64,000 nucleotides of DNA from Hominimerdicola alba 8 (GCF_000178155.2 NZ_ADKM02000062.1:124001-188000); one strand, 5' to 3'. Positions 14,929 to 25,027 are shown, numbered from the stretch's first letter. Notes: generated by a model from the letters alone, not told the origin. Program-made: numbers and translations.

Positions 14929-16326
14929 ATGATGACTAAAGCTCAAAAGTATTTTAATTCGATCAAGGATAAAAGAGTCGCTTTTATAGGCGTTGGTGTC
15001 AGCCATACCGACCTGATAAAAGTGTTCCTGTCTAAAGGTATCAACTGCGTTATCTGCGATAAGCGCGATGAGAGCGAGTTCGATGCACTGCTTATCGAGG
15101 ACTTCCGCGCTAAAGGCTGTGAGTTCGCGCTGGGCGAGAATTACCTCGATGAGATATTCAACTGCGATATAGTTTTCCGTACACCCGGTATGTACTATAA
15201 TGACCCTACACTAACAAAAGCACGCAAACAGGGAATTGTGATAACTTCCGAGATGGAAACTTTCTTCGATCTCTGCCCCTGCAAGACTTATGCGCTGACA
15301 GGTTCTGACGGCAAGACCACCACTACCACGCTGGTGAGCGAGTTCCTCAAAGCTGAGGGCAAGCGCGTTCATCTGGGCGGCAATATCGGCAAGGCACTGC
15401 TCCCGCTGGTGGAAACTATCTCCGAAACAGATGTGGCAGTCTGCGAACTTTCCAGCTTCCAGCTGATATCCATGCGCGAAAGCCCCGATGTTGCGGGTAT
15501 AACCAATATCCGTCCCAACCACCTGAACGTTCACGGCACTATGGAGGAGTATACTCAGGCTAAGTGCAATATACTATACCATCAGAACGCTTATTCAAAA
15601 GCTATACTCAGCCTTGATGACGAGGTGACACACGGTCTGGCTGACCTTGTGCGCGGTGAACTTGCATGGTTCAGCATCAAAGAGAAGCCCGATAACGGCG
15701 CATTCCTGCGTGAGGACGGCATGCTGTGCTACAATGAGTGCGGCAAGGTCACTGAGTATGTACACATGAATGATATAAAGATACCCGGCATGCACAATGT
15801 CGAGGACTACCTCACTGCTATAGCCATGACTTACGGCGAGGTAAAGCCCGAAACTGTCGCTAAGATAGCTAAGGAGTTCGGCGGCGTTGAACACCGCATC
15901 GAGTTCGTGCGTGAACTGGACGGCGTAAAGTACTATAACAACTCCATCGCATCAAGCCCCACAAGAGTTCTGGCTTGTCTGGCGGCATTCGACAAGAAGC
16001 AGATAATGATACAGGGCGGCTCCGACAAGGGCGTTTCATTTGAACCGATGGCGGCACCCATCTGCGAAAAGGTCAAGGTGCTGATACTTATGGGTCAGAC
16101 CAAAGACAAGATACGCGCTGCTGTTGAGGCTGCACCTAATTTCAAGACCAGCGGCATAAAGATAATCACTGTAAAAGACATGGCTGAGGCTGTGCTGACT
16201 GCCCGCGAGTATGCAGAAGAGGGCGATATAGTTTCGCTGACACCTGCCTGCGCATCTTTTGACATGTACCGCATGTTCGAGGACAGGGGCAGACATTTCA
16301 AACAGCTGGTGAACGAACTCAGCTGA
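14929..16326 (+). CDS. murD: UDP-N-acetylmuramoyl-L-alanine--D-glutamate ligase
   Basis: Adds D-glutamate to UDP-MurNAc-L-Ala in peptidoglycan precursor synthesis, using ATP. The N-terminal domain starts KRVAFIGVGVSHTDLIKVFL, the ATP loop is TGSDGKTTTTTLV, and the middle block is GGNIGKALLPLVE with NIRPNHLNVHGTMEEY and the C-terminal RIEFVRELDGVKYYNNSIAS. About 465 residues, normal length. The start at ATG 14929 is ten bases after AGGAG; an in-frame GTG at 14905 lies before the ribosome site and is rejected. It stands alone rather than in a dcw cluster. Confidence 0.94.
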   Translation: MMTKAQKYFNSIKDKRVAFIGVGVSHTDLIKVFLSKGINCVICDKRDESEFDALLIEDFRAKGCEFALGENYLDEIFNCDIVFRTPGMYYNDPTLTKARKQGIVITSEMETFFDLCPCKTYALTGSDGKTTTTTLVSEFLKAEGKRVHLGGNIGKALLPLVETISETDVAVCELSSFQLISMRESPDVAGITNIRPNHLNVHGTMEEYTQAKCNILYHQNAYSKAILSLDDEVTHGLADLVRGELAWFSIKEKPDNGAFLREDGMLCYNECGKVTEYVHMNDIKIPGMHNVEDYLTAIAMTYGEVKPETVAKIAKEFGGVEHRIEFVRELDGVKYYNNSIASSPTRVLACLAAFDKKQIMIQGGSDKGVSFEPMAAPICEKVKVLILMGQTKDKIRAAVEAAPNFKTSGIKIITVKDMAEAVLTAREYAEEGDIVSLTPACASFDMYRMFEDRGRHFKQLVNELS

Positions 16327-16399
16327 CAGATCTTTCGACCCGCATGACGGGTAAACAATATGCTTTCACCGAGCCGTTTTCGGCGGAAGGGAGAAAATA

Positions 16400-17188
16400 A
16401 TGATATATCAGACAAAAGATATAGACCTTGCGCTGATAGCAAAGCTCAAGGACAACAACTATACAAGGAGGATAAAGTCCCATTTTCTGGCATACGGCAC
16501 ACAGTATGACTTCCTGCGGTTCTTCTTCATGGAGTATAAGGGCGAACGGCTGGGCATGTTCTCGGAGTTCAACAGTGCGCTTATGATATCCACATTTGAG
16601 GGTAAGGAACTTCCCGATGAGATGATAGAAGAACTGGCAGGCTTTGTGAGAATGCTCAAACCGTTCTCGGTGGAGCTGGAAAGGAAGTACGGCGAAGCCT
16701 TAGCACAATACCTTGAAGATGATTACCGCGTACAGCGCAGGACGGAATTCACATACAACGCCACAGGCAAACTTCCCCCGCTGGAAGTCGATGAAACGCC
16801 TAAGCTGGACGATGTGTATTCGATACTGGCAAAGTGCTTCCCGCGACTGGCTGAGGACTATGAGATGTGGCTGACAGATACCTCACACCGCGTAAGGCGG
16901 GGGCTGTCGCAGTCGTTCCTGATGGGCGACTACACCACCGCTACCATACAATATATAATAGACAAGGTGGCACTGGTGGGGCAGGTAGGCACTGTCCCCG
17001 AAGAGCGCGGCAAGATGCACGCGAGGACTCTGCTTTACTGGATAGGTGAGCGCCTTGCACAGCAGGGCATAGCGGTAAAGCTGTTCGCAAGACCACACAG
17101 GGTAAGCTACTACGAAGAGATAGGCTTCAAAGCCATCGGTATAGACGTGGTATTAGAGATGAAAAACGCCACACACAACGATACATAA
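16400..17188 (+). CDS. GNAT-like acetyltransferase domain protein
   Basis: 262 residues. The C-terminal third resembles a GNAT fold: VGQVGTVPEERGKMHARTLL fits the acetyl-CoA-binding loop and VSYYEEIGFKAIGIDVVLEM fits the closing strand. The N-terminal half has no domain that I recognise. The exact substrate is unknown. It follows murD by 73 bp on the same strand and may share its transcript. Confidence 0.6.
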   Translation: MIYQTKDIDLALIAKLKDNNYTRRIKSHFLAYGTQYDFLRFFFMEYKGERLGMFSEFNSALMISTFEGKELPDEMIEELAGFVRMLKPFSVELERKYGEALAQYLEDDYRVQRRTEFTYNATGKLPPLEVDETPKLDDVYSILAKCFPRLAEDYEMWLTDTSHRVRRGLSQSFLMGDYTTATIQYIIDKVALVGQVGTVPEERGKMHARTLLYWIGERLAQQGIAVKLFARPHRVSYYEEIGFKAIGIDVVLEMKNATHNDT

Positions 17189-17237
17189 CAGATAACAGTC
17201 AAAATGAACAAATGAACAAAACGAAAGGAAGACAGAT

Positions 17238-17684
17238 ATGCGTGGAGATGTTCAGTTAAAGGTATTTCTGGCGGTGCTGACAGGCATCGGCATCATCATG
17301 TTCGCGATAGGCATACCGATGTCGGTAAAAGAGGCAAAAAGAGCGTCAAAGTGTACTGTAAGCGTCACGGCAGAACTCACTGACAGTGAACGGCAGTTGG
17401 TTACAAGCGGTCGCGGAGGGCATACAATTTCATATCTCACCTATACCTACACCTACGACGGCGATAAATACTCTTTTGTGGAAACAAATTCCTACCCCGA
17501 TGTGATAAGTTCACGCAGAACGCACAAAATGCTGATAGACCCGAATAACCCGTTTGAATATGTCTATAAAGGCAAAAAATATGACGATGTATTCAACACC
17601 TGCGACCTTGTGGGCGTACTGCTTTTCGCGCTGGCGATATTCTTCTACAGGCTGACAAGAGTGCGTTTTAAATCGTATATATGA
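17238..17684 (+). CDS. Membrane protein with DUF3592-like outside domain
   Basis: 148 residues. One membrane segment near residues 10-28 and another near 121-138 flank a beta-rich segment containing LTYTYTYDGDKYSF and LIDPNNP, typical of DUF3592 proteins. No catalytic residues are seen. The function is unknown. Confidence 0.6.
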   Translation: MRGDVQLKVFLAVLTGIGIIMFAIGIPMSVKEAKRASKCTVSVTAELTDSERQLVTSGRGGHTISYLTYTYTYDGDKYSFVETNSYPDVISSRRTHKMLIDPNNPFEYVYKGKKYDDVFNTCDLVGVLLFALAIFFYRLTRVRFKSYI

Positions 17685-17710
17685 CAGACAGAGAAAGAAA
17701 AACTAAATAT

Positions 17711-17833
17711 GGTTATCCCGCTGACACACCACAAAAAACAACGATCTAGCAGAACTTAAGGTGGTTGGCGTATGGTGCTCAATTATCCTTTTGTTTACAG
17801 CATTTTCAGCTGATGTGCTAAAGGGATAGTCAT
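17711..17833 (+). mobile_element. R2 miniature element, copy b
   Basis: Uninterrupted 123-bp copy flanked on both sides by AAAACTAAATAT, a 12-bp direct repeat that fits target duplication. Ends GGTTATCCCGCTGACACACC and GTGCTAAAGGGATAGTCAT. It lacks the GC-rich internal hairpin of copies c, d and f. Confidence 0.85.
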
Positions 17834-17923
17834 AAAACTAAATATAGCAAAAGGCGGCAGTATACGGCATTATGCAAACTTTGCACAACAAGCACACGGC
17901 AAATACTTAATGAGGTGAATGAT

Positions 17924-19192
17924 TTGGAAAACATTTTCGGACTTGACGAAAAACTTATCACACTGGCTTCGCAGGCTGAAAGCGAGTGTACAGCGGCTTT
18001 TGCGGAGATAGACCGCATCGCTGAGATAAACGGTCAGAAAGTACTGAAAGCATTTATAGATAACCGCGTCAGCGAGGGCTGTCTTAAAGGCACGACAGGC
18101 TACGGCTACGGCGACATCGGCAGAGATACAGCCGACAAGGTGTTCGCGCAGGCGCTGGGCGGTGAAGATGCCATAGTAAGGCACACTTTCGTTAACGGCA
18201 CACATGCCCTCAGCACAGCGCTTTTCGGCATTTTAAGACCGCAGGACAAGCTGTGTTTCCTGACAGGTGCGCCCTACGACACCCTTGAAGGCGTTGTGGG
18301 CAAAGAGGGTGACAGCGGCAGTGGTTCGCTGAGAGATTTCGGCGTGCAGAATGAGATAGTTCCCCTGAAAGAGGACGGCACACCCGACTTAGAGGCTGTG
18401 GCAAAAGCGGCAAAGTCCGCAAAAGTCGGCTATATACAGCGTTCGAGGGGATACTCGCTCAGACCGTCTTTCACGGTAGATGTGATAGCTGAGGTGATAA
18501 AGGCGGCAAAAGGCGCAAACCCCGATATCATCATACTGACAGATAACTGCTACGGCGAATTTGTGGAAGAAAAAGAACCGCTGGCTGTAGGCGCTGACCT
18601 GATAGTGGGTTCGCTGATAAAAAATCCCGGCGGCGGCATAGCAAGCACAGGCGGCTACATCTGCGGACGCGCCGACCTGGTCGAAAAATGCGCCGACAGG
18701 CTGACATGCGTTGGCATGGGCAAGGAAGTCGGCTGTTCGCTTAACATGAACCGTGAGATACTGCTGGGCTTCTTCCTCTGTCCGCAGACGGTGGCAAGTG
18801 CGCTGAAAACTTCGGTTTTTGCGTGCAGGCTGTTCGAGAAGCTGGGCTTCAAAACTCTGCCTGAAAGCGGCGAGAAGCGCACAGACATCATAGCATCTAT
18901 ACTGCTTGAAAACGAAAAGAACCTCACAGCATTCTGCAAGGGCATACAGAAAGGCAGTCCTGTTGACAGCTACGTTACCCCCGAAGCATGGGATATGCCC
19001 GGCTACGAGAGCAAGGTCATAATGGCGGCAGGCGCGTTCACGATGGGTGCTTCCATCGAACTTTCTGCCGATGCACCCATACGCGAGCCTTTTGCAGTGT
19101 GGTTACAGGGCGGCATTACCTATCCCAGCGGCAAGGCGGGGATACTCCTTGCGGCACAGGAAATGCTCAGTGCGGGGAACATAACTCTCTGA
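17924..19192 (+). CDS. PLP-dependent aluminium-resistance/methionine gamma-lyase family protein
   Basis: About 422 residues. It belongs to the PF06838-type family often named aluminium resistance protein or cystathionine beta/methionine gamma-lyase-like. Seen: TGYGYGDIGRD near the N-terminus, FVNGTHALSTALFG for the cofactor phosphate, LTDNCYGEFVE with the PLP-contact Asp, and GSLIKNPGGG with the Schiff-base Lys. The start is uncertain: TTG 17924 lies eight bases after GAGG, whereas GTG 17915 sits inside that site. The family name is historic and the real substrate is unproven. Confidence 0.85.
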   Translation: MENIFGLDEKLITLASQAESECTAAFAEIDRIAEINGQKVLKAFIDNRVSEGCLKGTTGYGYGDIGRDTADKVFAQALGGEDAIVRHTFVNGTHALSTALFGILRPQDKLCFLTGAPYDTLEGVVGKEGDSGSGSLRDFGVQNEIVPLKEDGTPDLEAVAKAAKSAKVGYIQRSRGYSLRPSFTVDVIAEVIKAAKGANPDIIILTDNCYGEFVEEKEPLAVGADLIVGSLIKNPGGGIASTGGYICGRADLVEKCADRLTCVGMGKEVGCSLNMNREILLGFFLCPQTVASALKTSVFACRLFEKLGFKTLPESGEKRTDIIASILLENEKNLTAFCKGIQKGSPVDSYVTPEAWDMPGYESKVIMAAGAFTMGASIELSADAPIREPFAVWLQGGITYPSGKAGILLAAQEMLSAGNITL

Positions 19193-19210
19193 TACGGAAG
19201 ATGTACGTAT

Positions 19211-19543
19211 ATGCTTTCAAAAATCATTAACTATACAGTGTTGCTTCTCTGTTCTTCTTTTATATTAGCTTTGCTTGCTTTTGCATGGCTTATCCTGTAC
19301 TTTATGTGCGGCGGCTTTGCACTTTTCAGTGAACCGTATATACCGCCTTTAGCTAAATTATTCCTGTTCGTCTGCGCCATCAGCGTGTTTGTTCTTCATG
19401 GGAAATTCTGTATACGCTATTTTAAGAAACATGGTGTCAGTGATAAAAAAAGTCTGATAACTAAAACTGCGATCCTTATGACAGGTTCGGCGGCGTGCAT
19501 AGCAATAACATTATGGCTGATACAGCGAACGACATTAATATAA
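19211..19543 (+). CDS. Small membrane protein, unknown
   Basis: 110 residues with three hydrophobic segments (about 8-32, 45-65, 85-105), basic between the second and third. The start follows the previous stop by 18 bp with a weak GGAAG site. I do not recognise a family. It is on the same strand as the following hprK gene. Confidence 0.5.
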   Translation: MLSKIINYTVLLLCSSFILALLAFAWLILYFMCGGFALFSEPYIPPLAKLFLFVCAISVFVLHGKFCIRYFKKHGVSDKKSLITKTAILMTGSAACIAITLWLIQRTTLI

Positions 19544-19573
19544 GATCAAATAATAAATAAGGAGTTGATAGAT

Positions 19574-20533
19574 ATGGCTGAAATATTCAGCGTTTCAGTA
19601 AACGAGATAATCAAACAGCTGGGTCTGGAAGTACTTTATGCACCCGACAACATTGACGAACTTATAGTTACCGACAACGACTGCAACCGTCCCGGTCTTC
19701 AGCTGATGGGCTTTTATGAATACTTCAATGCCGAGCGCGTGCAGATATGCGGCAATATGGAGTTCGCTTATCTGGCTTCGATAGATGAAGAGGTAAGGCG
19801 GCAAAGACTCGATGCGCTGTTCGCCACAAAAATACCCATGTTCATAGTGGCAAGAAGCCATGAACTTTATCCCGAAATGATAGAGATAGCATCAAAATAC
19901 GGCGTGCCGATAGCCCGCACCGCCGACAGCACCACTGCGTTCATAGCCTCGCTGATAGGCTACCTGAATGTTGAACTTGCGCCCCGCATCACCCGTCACG
20001 GCGTACTTATCGAAGTTTACGGCGAGGGCATACTCATCGTGGGCGAGAGCGGTGTAGGTAAGAGCGAAACGGCTATCGAGCTGGTAAAGAGAGGTCACCG
20101 TCTGGTGGCTGATGACGCTGTTGAGATAAGAAAGACCTCCAGCAGGACACTGGTGGGTCAGTCGCCCGACAATATCAGGCATTTTCTTGAACTGCGCGGA
20201 ATAGGTATTATTAATACCCGCCGTCTGTTCGGTATGGGTGCTGTAAAGATATCAGAGAAGATAGACCTTGTAGTTCAGCTTGAACCGTGGGACAGCAAGA
20301 AGATATATGACAGAATGGGCGTTGACAACGAGTACACCTCAATTCTCGGCATAAAGATACCCTCGCTGACCATACCGATAAAGCCGGGCAGAAATCTGGC
20401 TGTTATCCTCGAAGTTGCGGCTATGAACAACCGTCACAAGAAGATGGGCTACAACGCCGCCGCCGAACTTCTGCAAAATCTCGGTCTTGAAATGGACACT
20501 AAAGAGTCTGTAAAGAACTGGGACGCTTTTTGA
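19574..20533 (+). CDS. hprK: HPr kinase/phosphorylase
   Basis: Phosphorylates and dephosphorylates HPr at Ser46, which sets carbon catabolite control in Firmicutes. The N-terminal domain (~1-130) is typical, the Walker loop is GESGVGKSETAIEL, and the family signature ELRGIGIINTRRLFG follows. Length ~319 residues, normal. The start at ATG 19574 is nine bases after AAGGAG; an in-frame TTG at 19565 touches the ribosome site and is rejected. It heads the hprK-murB-rapZ-whiA series seen in many Firmicutes. Confidence 0.95.
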   Translation: MAEIFSVSVNEIIKQLGLEVLYAPDNIDELIVTDNDCNRPGLQLMGFYEYFNAERVQICGNMEFAYLASIDEEVRRQRLDALFATKIPMFIVARSHELYPEMIEIASKYGVPIARTADSTTAFIASLIGYLNVELAPRITRHGVLIEVYGEGILIVGESGVGKSETAIELVKRGHRLVADDAVEIRKTSSRTLVGQSPDNIRHFLELRGIGIINTRRLFGMGAVKISEKIDLVVQLEPWDSKKIYDRMGVDNEYTSILGIKIPSLTIPIKPGRNLAVILEVAAMNNRHKKMGYNAAAELLQNLGLEMDTKESVKNWDAF

Positions 20534-20700
20534 TAATTCATAATTCATAATTCATAATTATTGGCATGAACGATAATTGGCTGTTCTGCTGCGGCAAAGC
20601 GGGGCGCAGTTGTGCCATTCAGCGGCAGTATATCGCTGAGAAATAATAACAGGCGGGTCGTAAGAATACTGCTGTAATAAAACAATAAGGAGTACTACAA
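20534..20700. repeat. Intergenic AATTCATA tandem repeat
   Basis: Between hprK and murB, 20537-20562 holds about three copies of AATTCATA. Related short stretches occur near 1576 and 14790. The rest has no recognisable feature apart from the murB ribosome site AAGGAG. Confidence 0.5.
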
Positions 20701-21630
20701 GTGAAAGAACTTGACATGAATACACGGTCGCTGATAGCGATGGCTGATGATCTGGAATGCAGAGTCATGCTCGATGAGCCGCTGGATAAACATTCCACTT
20801 TCCGTATCGGCGGCAGCTGTACGGCGATGATAGATATAAATTCACCCGACAATCTTTCAGCACTGTGGGAAGAAGCAAACCGACTGGGCATAAGAACGAT
20901 GGCACTGGGCAACGGCTCAAACGTGCTGTTTGATGACAGGGGCTTTGACGGCATCATCTTCCTGATAGGCAGTTCGATGGATAAGATATACATGAAGGAC
21001 GAAAACACCATCGTGGCACAGGCGGGCTGTCCCCTGCTGAAACTCTGCCGCTTTGCACTTGAACACTCGCTCAGCGGTCTGGAATTTGCCTACGGCATAC
21101 CCGGAAGTGTCGGCGGTGCTGTCTTTATGAACGCGGGCGCTTACAAAGGCGAGATAAAGGACGTTATCAAGCTGGGCAGAGCTGTTGACCGCGAGGGCAG
21201 ACAGTTCGAGTTCTCGAAAGAGCAGATGGCTTTTACCTATCGCGGGAGCCGCTTCGTAAAGAGCGGTGAACTGATAGTCGAGGGTGAATTTGAACTGAAC
21301 AGCGGCAATTACGATGATATACAGGACAAAATGGTGGAACTTATGAGCCTGCGCCGCGAGAAACAGCCGCTCAATCTGCCGAGTGCGGGCAGTGCATTCA
21401 AAAGACCAAAAGATAATTTCGCGGGCAAGCTGATAGAAGACAGCGGTCTGCGCGGTTATTCGGTGGGCGGCGCACAGGTCAGCGAAAAGCACTGCGGGTT
21501 CATCGTAAACAAGGGCGGAGCCACCTGTGCAGATGTCCTTGAACTGGTAAAACAGATACAGGCAAAAGTCAAGGCTGACTCAGGTGTTGACCTTGAGTGC
21601 GAAGTCAGATATATACCCTATCAGGGTTAG
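20701..21630 (+). CDS. murB: UDP-N-acetylenolpyruvoylglucosamine reductase
   Basis: Flavoenzyme that reduces UDP-GlcNAc-enolpyruvate with NADPH to UDP-MurNAc. FAD-binding features GNGSNVLFDD and GIPGSVGGAVFMNAGAYKG are present, the catalytic Ser lies in LPSAGSAFKRP, and Glu in LECEVRYI is near the end. 309 residues, type II length. GTG start, eight bases after AAGGAG. Confidence 0.95.
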   Translation: MKELDMNTRSLIAMADDLECRVMLDEPLDKHSTFRIGGSCTAMIDINSPDNLSALWEEANRLGIRTMALGNGSNVLFDDRGFDGIIFLIGSSMDKIYMKDENTIVAQAGCPLLKLCRFALEHSLSGLEFAYGIPGSVGGAVFMNAGAYKGEIKDVIKLGRAVDREGRQFEFSKEQMAFTYRGSRFVKSGELIVEGEFELNSGNYDDIQDKMVELMSLRREKQPLNLPSAGSAFKRPKDNFAGKLIEDSGLRGYSVGGAQVSEKHCGFIVNKGGATCADVLELVKQIQAKVKADSGVDLECEVRYIPYQG

Positions 21631-21700
21631 GGCGATGATCTCTCCTCGTAATAATATTTATCCGATAAATAAGCATTTCTTAAATGAGAGGAGAATAATA

Positions 21701-22561
21701 ATGCAATTTGTTATAGTTACAGGAATTTCAGGTTCGGGCAAATCAACGGCGGTAAACGTGCTGGAGGATATCGGCTACTACTGCATCGATAACATGCCCC
21801 CCGAACTTATGAGCAAATTTGCCGACATCTGTGCGCAGTCAGACGGCAAGATAGATAAGGTGGCGTTCGTTGCTGATGTACGCGGCGGCAACCTGTTCCT
21901 TAAACTGAAAGATGCCATACATGATATGCGCAATATGGGCATAAAGGTCAAGGTCATGTTCCTTGACTGTTCAGATGACACGATAATACGCAGATACAAG
22001 GAAACACGCCGCAAACACCCGCTGGACGAGTATTCACACGGCAATATAAGACAGGCGATAGAGACCGAGCGCCACTTCCTTGAAACTGTCAGGGACAAGG
22101 TGGACTACTATATCGACACTTCCTCGACCACTACAGCGGAGTTCAAAGAAAGATTGTATTCTATCTTCTTGGGCGAGGGGCAGTCTGCCATGAAGATAGA
22201 TGTTCGCTCATTCGGTTTCAAGTACGGTGTCATGAACGATGCTGACCTCACTTTTGATGTGAGATGCCTGCCAAACCCTTTCTATATAGCCGAGCTTAAG
22301 CATAAGACAGGTCTTAACCCCGAAGTTTCGGGCTATGTGATGAGTTTTAAGGAAGCGCAGGAACTTCTTGCAAAACTCAATGACCTTATCGACTACCTGA
22401 TACCGCTCTATGAAAAAGAGGGCAAGGCACAGCTGGTGATAGCTTTCGGCTGTACGGGCGGAAAACACCGCTCGGTGACTTTTGCCGAAGCTGTGGCAAA
22501 GCACCTGACAGATCAGGGCAAGACTATAAGATTATCGCACAGGGATATCGAGAAGCGTTAA
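21701..22561 (+). CDS. rapZ: RNase adapter / nucleotide-binding protein RapZ (YvcJ)
   Basis: 286-residue P-loop protein. The N-terminal Walker A is GISGSGKSTAVNVLED, and the C-terminal domain ends in CTGGKHRSVTFAE. In enteric bacteria it steers RNase E to the GlmZ small RNA; in Firmicutes the role is less clear, with links to competence and cell-wall precursor supply. The start is ATG 21701 directly after GAGGAG; longer frames from 21584 overlap murB and have no ribosome site. Confidence 0.93.
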   Translation: MQFVIVTGISGSGKSTAVNVLEDIGYYCIDNMPPELMSKFADICAQSDGKIDKVAFVADVRGGNLFLKLKDAIHDMRNMGIKVKVMFLDCSDDTIIRRYKETRRKHPLDEYSHGNIRQAIETERHFLETVRDKVDYYIDTSSTTTAEFKERLYSIFLGEGQSAMKIDVRSFGFKYGVMNDADLTFDVRCLPNPFYIAELKHKTGLNPEVSGYVMSFKEAQELLAKLNDLIDYLIPLYEKEGKAQLVIAFGCTGGKHRSVTFAEAVAKHLTDQGKTIRLSHRDIEKR

Positions 22562-22579
22562 AAAAGAATAGAATGGTGA

Positions 22580-23539
22580 ATGATGAATAATACTTCGGCA
22601 GAAGAACAGTCCTTTTCATACAGGGTCAAGGAAGAGATAATCGAAAAGATAAACAGTTCCCAAAAGGCAGACGCCTGCCTGATGGGGCTTTTGTGCTGCT
22701 GTAATGAACTGGGCGATAACGAGATACTCTTCCTGACAGAGAACCCGCTTGTCAAGGATTTCTTCATACGCAATGTATGCCGCATTTTGCAGGACGAAAA
22801 CGCAGTACATGTAGCTGAAGCCGAGCGCAGGAGCGGTGTGACGCTTTTCAGCCTCAGCCTGCCCGATAAGGAACAGCGCATTTATCTGCTTGATTACTTC
22901 GGCATGGACGAGAGCCGTCGGCTGACTGAGGACTTTCTGCCGAAAGACAAGTTCTTCCCCAATCTGGCGGCAGGCATATTTCTCGCATGCGGGTCGGTAA
23001 ATGACCCCAGCAAAAAGTATCACATGGAATTTGTAATGCCCAAACTGGAACTCTGCAACGACTTCGGGCTGCTGCTGATAGAGCGCTACGGCATTGTGCC
23101 AAAGCATGTTGAACGCAAAAATTCCCAGATAATGTATATCAAGGAGTCGGAAAATATCATTGACATGCTGACCCTGATGAGCGCTACCATGTGCTCGCTG
23201 GAACTTATGAATGTCAAGATGGAAAAGGATATGCGCAACAAGATAAACCGCGCCCTCAACTGCGATAACGCCAATATCGACAAGACCCTCAAAGCCGCCG
23301 AAAGGCAGATAGCGGATATTGAACTTATCGACAAAAAGCTGGGGCTGTCATCTCTGCCCGACCAGCTGCGCGAGATAGCAGAACTTCGCCTTGAAAATCC
23401 CGATTACAATCTTAAAGAACTGGGTGCTGAAATGACACCGCCCATCTCACGTTCGGGCGCTAATCACCGTCTGCAAAAGCTGGCAGAGATAGCCGCAGAC
23501 CTCCGCAGAAAAGAGGGCATAAAAACGAGTGATATATAA
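22580..23539 (+). CDS. whiA: DNA-binding protein WhiA
   Basis: 319 residues. The N-terminal part is a degenerate LAGLIDADG homing-endonuclease fold (SYRVKEEI, GLLCCCNELGDNEILFLTEN), the C-terminal part is a helix-turn-helix (NLKELGAEMTPPISRSGANHRLQKL). It acts on cell division and chromosome segregation in Firmicutes and on sporulation in actinobacteria. The gene follows rapZ by 18 bp. In many Firmicutes yvcK lies between rapZ and whiA, but it is absent here. Confidence 0.93.
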   Translation: MMNNTSAEEQSFSYRVKEEIIEKINSSQKADACLMGLLCCCNELGDNEILFLTENPLVKDFFIRNVCRILQDENAVHVAEAERRSGVTLFSLSLPDKEQRIYLLDYFGMDESRRLTEDFLPKDKFFPNLAAGIFLACGSVNDPSKKYHMEFVMPKLELCNDFGLLLIERYGIVPKHVERKNSQIMYIKESENIIDMLTLMSATMCSLELMNVKMEKDMRNKINRALNCDNANIDKTLKAAERQIADIELIDKKLGLSSLPDQLREIAELRLENPDYNLKELGAEMTPPISRSGANHRLQKLAEIAADLRRKEGIKTSDI

Positions 23540-23599
23540 GTTCACGAGCGGCAACAAGTGTAAAAATTATTGCGCAGATGTAAATAATGGATTTTACTG

Positions 23600-23628
23600 T
23601 TGACAAGTGTCGAAAAAAGTAGTATAAT
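23600..23628 (+). promoter_or_regulatory. Promoter of the metK riboswitch transcript
   Basis: TTGACA (23600-23605), 17 bp, TATAAT (23623-23628). Confidence 0.9.
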
Positions 23629-23647
23629 AGCTTTGTTAAATTAAATA

Positions 23648-23798
23648 GCCTTATCAAGAGCGGTGGAGGGATCAGGCCCTGTGAAACCCGGCAACCTGGC
23701 GTCAGCGTCAAGGTGCTAAATCCTGCGGTTATTTTCCGGAAGATGGGGAATTGTTTGAAACATATCGACTCTCATTCTTCGGGGTGAGGGTCTTTTTT
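23648..23798 (+). promoter_or_regulatory. SAM-I riboswitch (S-box) with terminator
   Basis: The conserved core is readable: CTTATCAAGAG, GGTGGAGGGA, GGCCCTGTGAAACCCGGCAA, CCTGGC and AAGGTGCTAAATCC. After the aptamer (to about 23748) comes a hairpin GACTCTCA...TGAGGGTC (23767-23792) with T6, the expected transcription-off terminator. High S-adenosylmethionine should stop transcription before metK. Confidence 0.97.
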
Positions 23799-23852
23799 AC
23801 GGCTTTTTTGTTTAACGCATCATACAACACACTTTTAAAGGAGGAACACCAA

Positions 23853-25025
23853 ATGTCAAGATTTCTTTTTACTTCTGAGTCTGTAACAGAAGGTCACCCC
23901 GACAAGATCTGCGACCAGATCTCCGACGCGATCCTCGATGCAATGCTCGAACAGGATCCATATTCAAGAGTTGCCTGCGAAACTGTAACTACTACAGGCA
24001 TGATAATGTGCATGGGCGAGATAACTACCAAAGCGCAGGTAGATATCCCCCAGATAGTCCGCGATACCGTTGTAGGCATCGGCTATGACAGGGCAAAGTA
24101 CGGCTTTGACGGTCATACCTGCGCTGTTATGACAACCATAGACAAGCAGTCCCCCGATATCGCTATGGGCGTTGACAATGCCCTTGAGGGTCGTGAAGAG
24201 AACGCTTTCGATACAGGTGCGGGCGATCAGGGCATCATGTTCGGCTATGCCTGCGATGAAACCCCCGAACTCATGCCGCTGCCTATATCACTGGCGCACA
24301 AGCTGGCGCTGAGGCTGACAGAAGTACGCAAGAACGGCGCTCTTCCTTACCTCAGACCTGATGGCAAAACTCAGGTGACTGTTGAGTACATAGATGGCAA
24401 GCCCGCAAGAGTTGACGCAGTTGTCGTTTCATCTCAGCATGATGCAAAAGTGTCCCTCGAACAGATAAGGGCTGATGTCATCGAGAAGGTCATCAAGCAC
24501 GTTATACCCGCAGGTCTGCTGGACGAGAATACCACTTACTTTGTGAACCCCACAGGCAGATTTGTCATCGGCGGTCCTCAGGGCGACAGCGGTCTGACAG
24601 GCAGAAAGATAATCGTTGATACCTACGGCGGCTACGCAAGACATGGCGGCGGATGCTTCTCAGGCAAGGATCCGACAAAGGTTGACCGTTCTGCCGCTTA
24701 TGCCGCAAGATATGTGGCTAAAAACATCGTTGCCGCAGGTCTTGCAAGCAAGTGCGAAGTCGAACTGGCTTACGCTATCGGTGTGGCTAACCCCGTTTCG
24801 ATACTGGTAGATACTTTCGGCACAGGCAAGGTAACTGATGAAAAACTCAGCGAAGCAGTTACAAAGCTGTTCGATCTGCGTCCCGCAAGCATCATAGAGA
24901 TGCTCGACCTGAGAAAGCCGCAGTATAAGCAGCTGGCTGCATACGGTCACATGGGCAGAGAAGATCTGGGCGTTGCGTGGGAGCGCACAGACAAGGTACA
25001 GGCTCTTCTCGATGCTGTAAAATGA
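23853..25025 (+). CDS. metK: S-adenosylmethionine synthetase
   Basis: Makes S-adenosylmethionine from methionine and ATP. 390 residues. Signatures: [32 protein letters not shown], and [19 protein letters not shown]. The start is ATG 23853 after AAAGGAGG; frames starting further upstream lie in the riboswitch terminator. Product feedback through the S-box closes the control loop. Confidence 0.97.
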   Translation: MSRFLFTSESVTEGHPDKICDQISDAILDAMLEQDPYSRVACETVTTTGMIMCMGEITTKAQVDIPQIVRDTVVGIGYDRAKYGFDGHTCAVMTTIDKQSPDIAMGVDNALEGREENAFDTGAGDQGIMFGYACDETPELMPLPISLAHKLALRLTEVRKNGALPYLRPDGKTQVTVEYIDGKPARVDAVVVSSQHDAKVSLEQIRADVIEKVIKHVIPAGLLDENTTYFVNPTGRFVIGGPQGDSGLTGRKIIVDTYGGYARHGGGCFSGKDPTKVDRSAAYAARYVAKNIVAAGLASKCEVELAYAIGVANPVSILVDTFGTGKVTDEKLSEAVTKLFDLRPASIIEMLDLRKPQYKQLAAYGHMGREDLGVAWERTDKVQALLDAVK

Positions 25026-25027
25026 TC

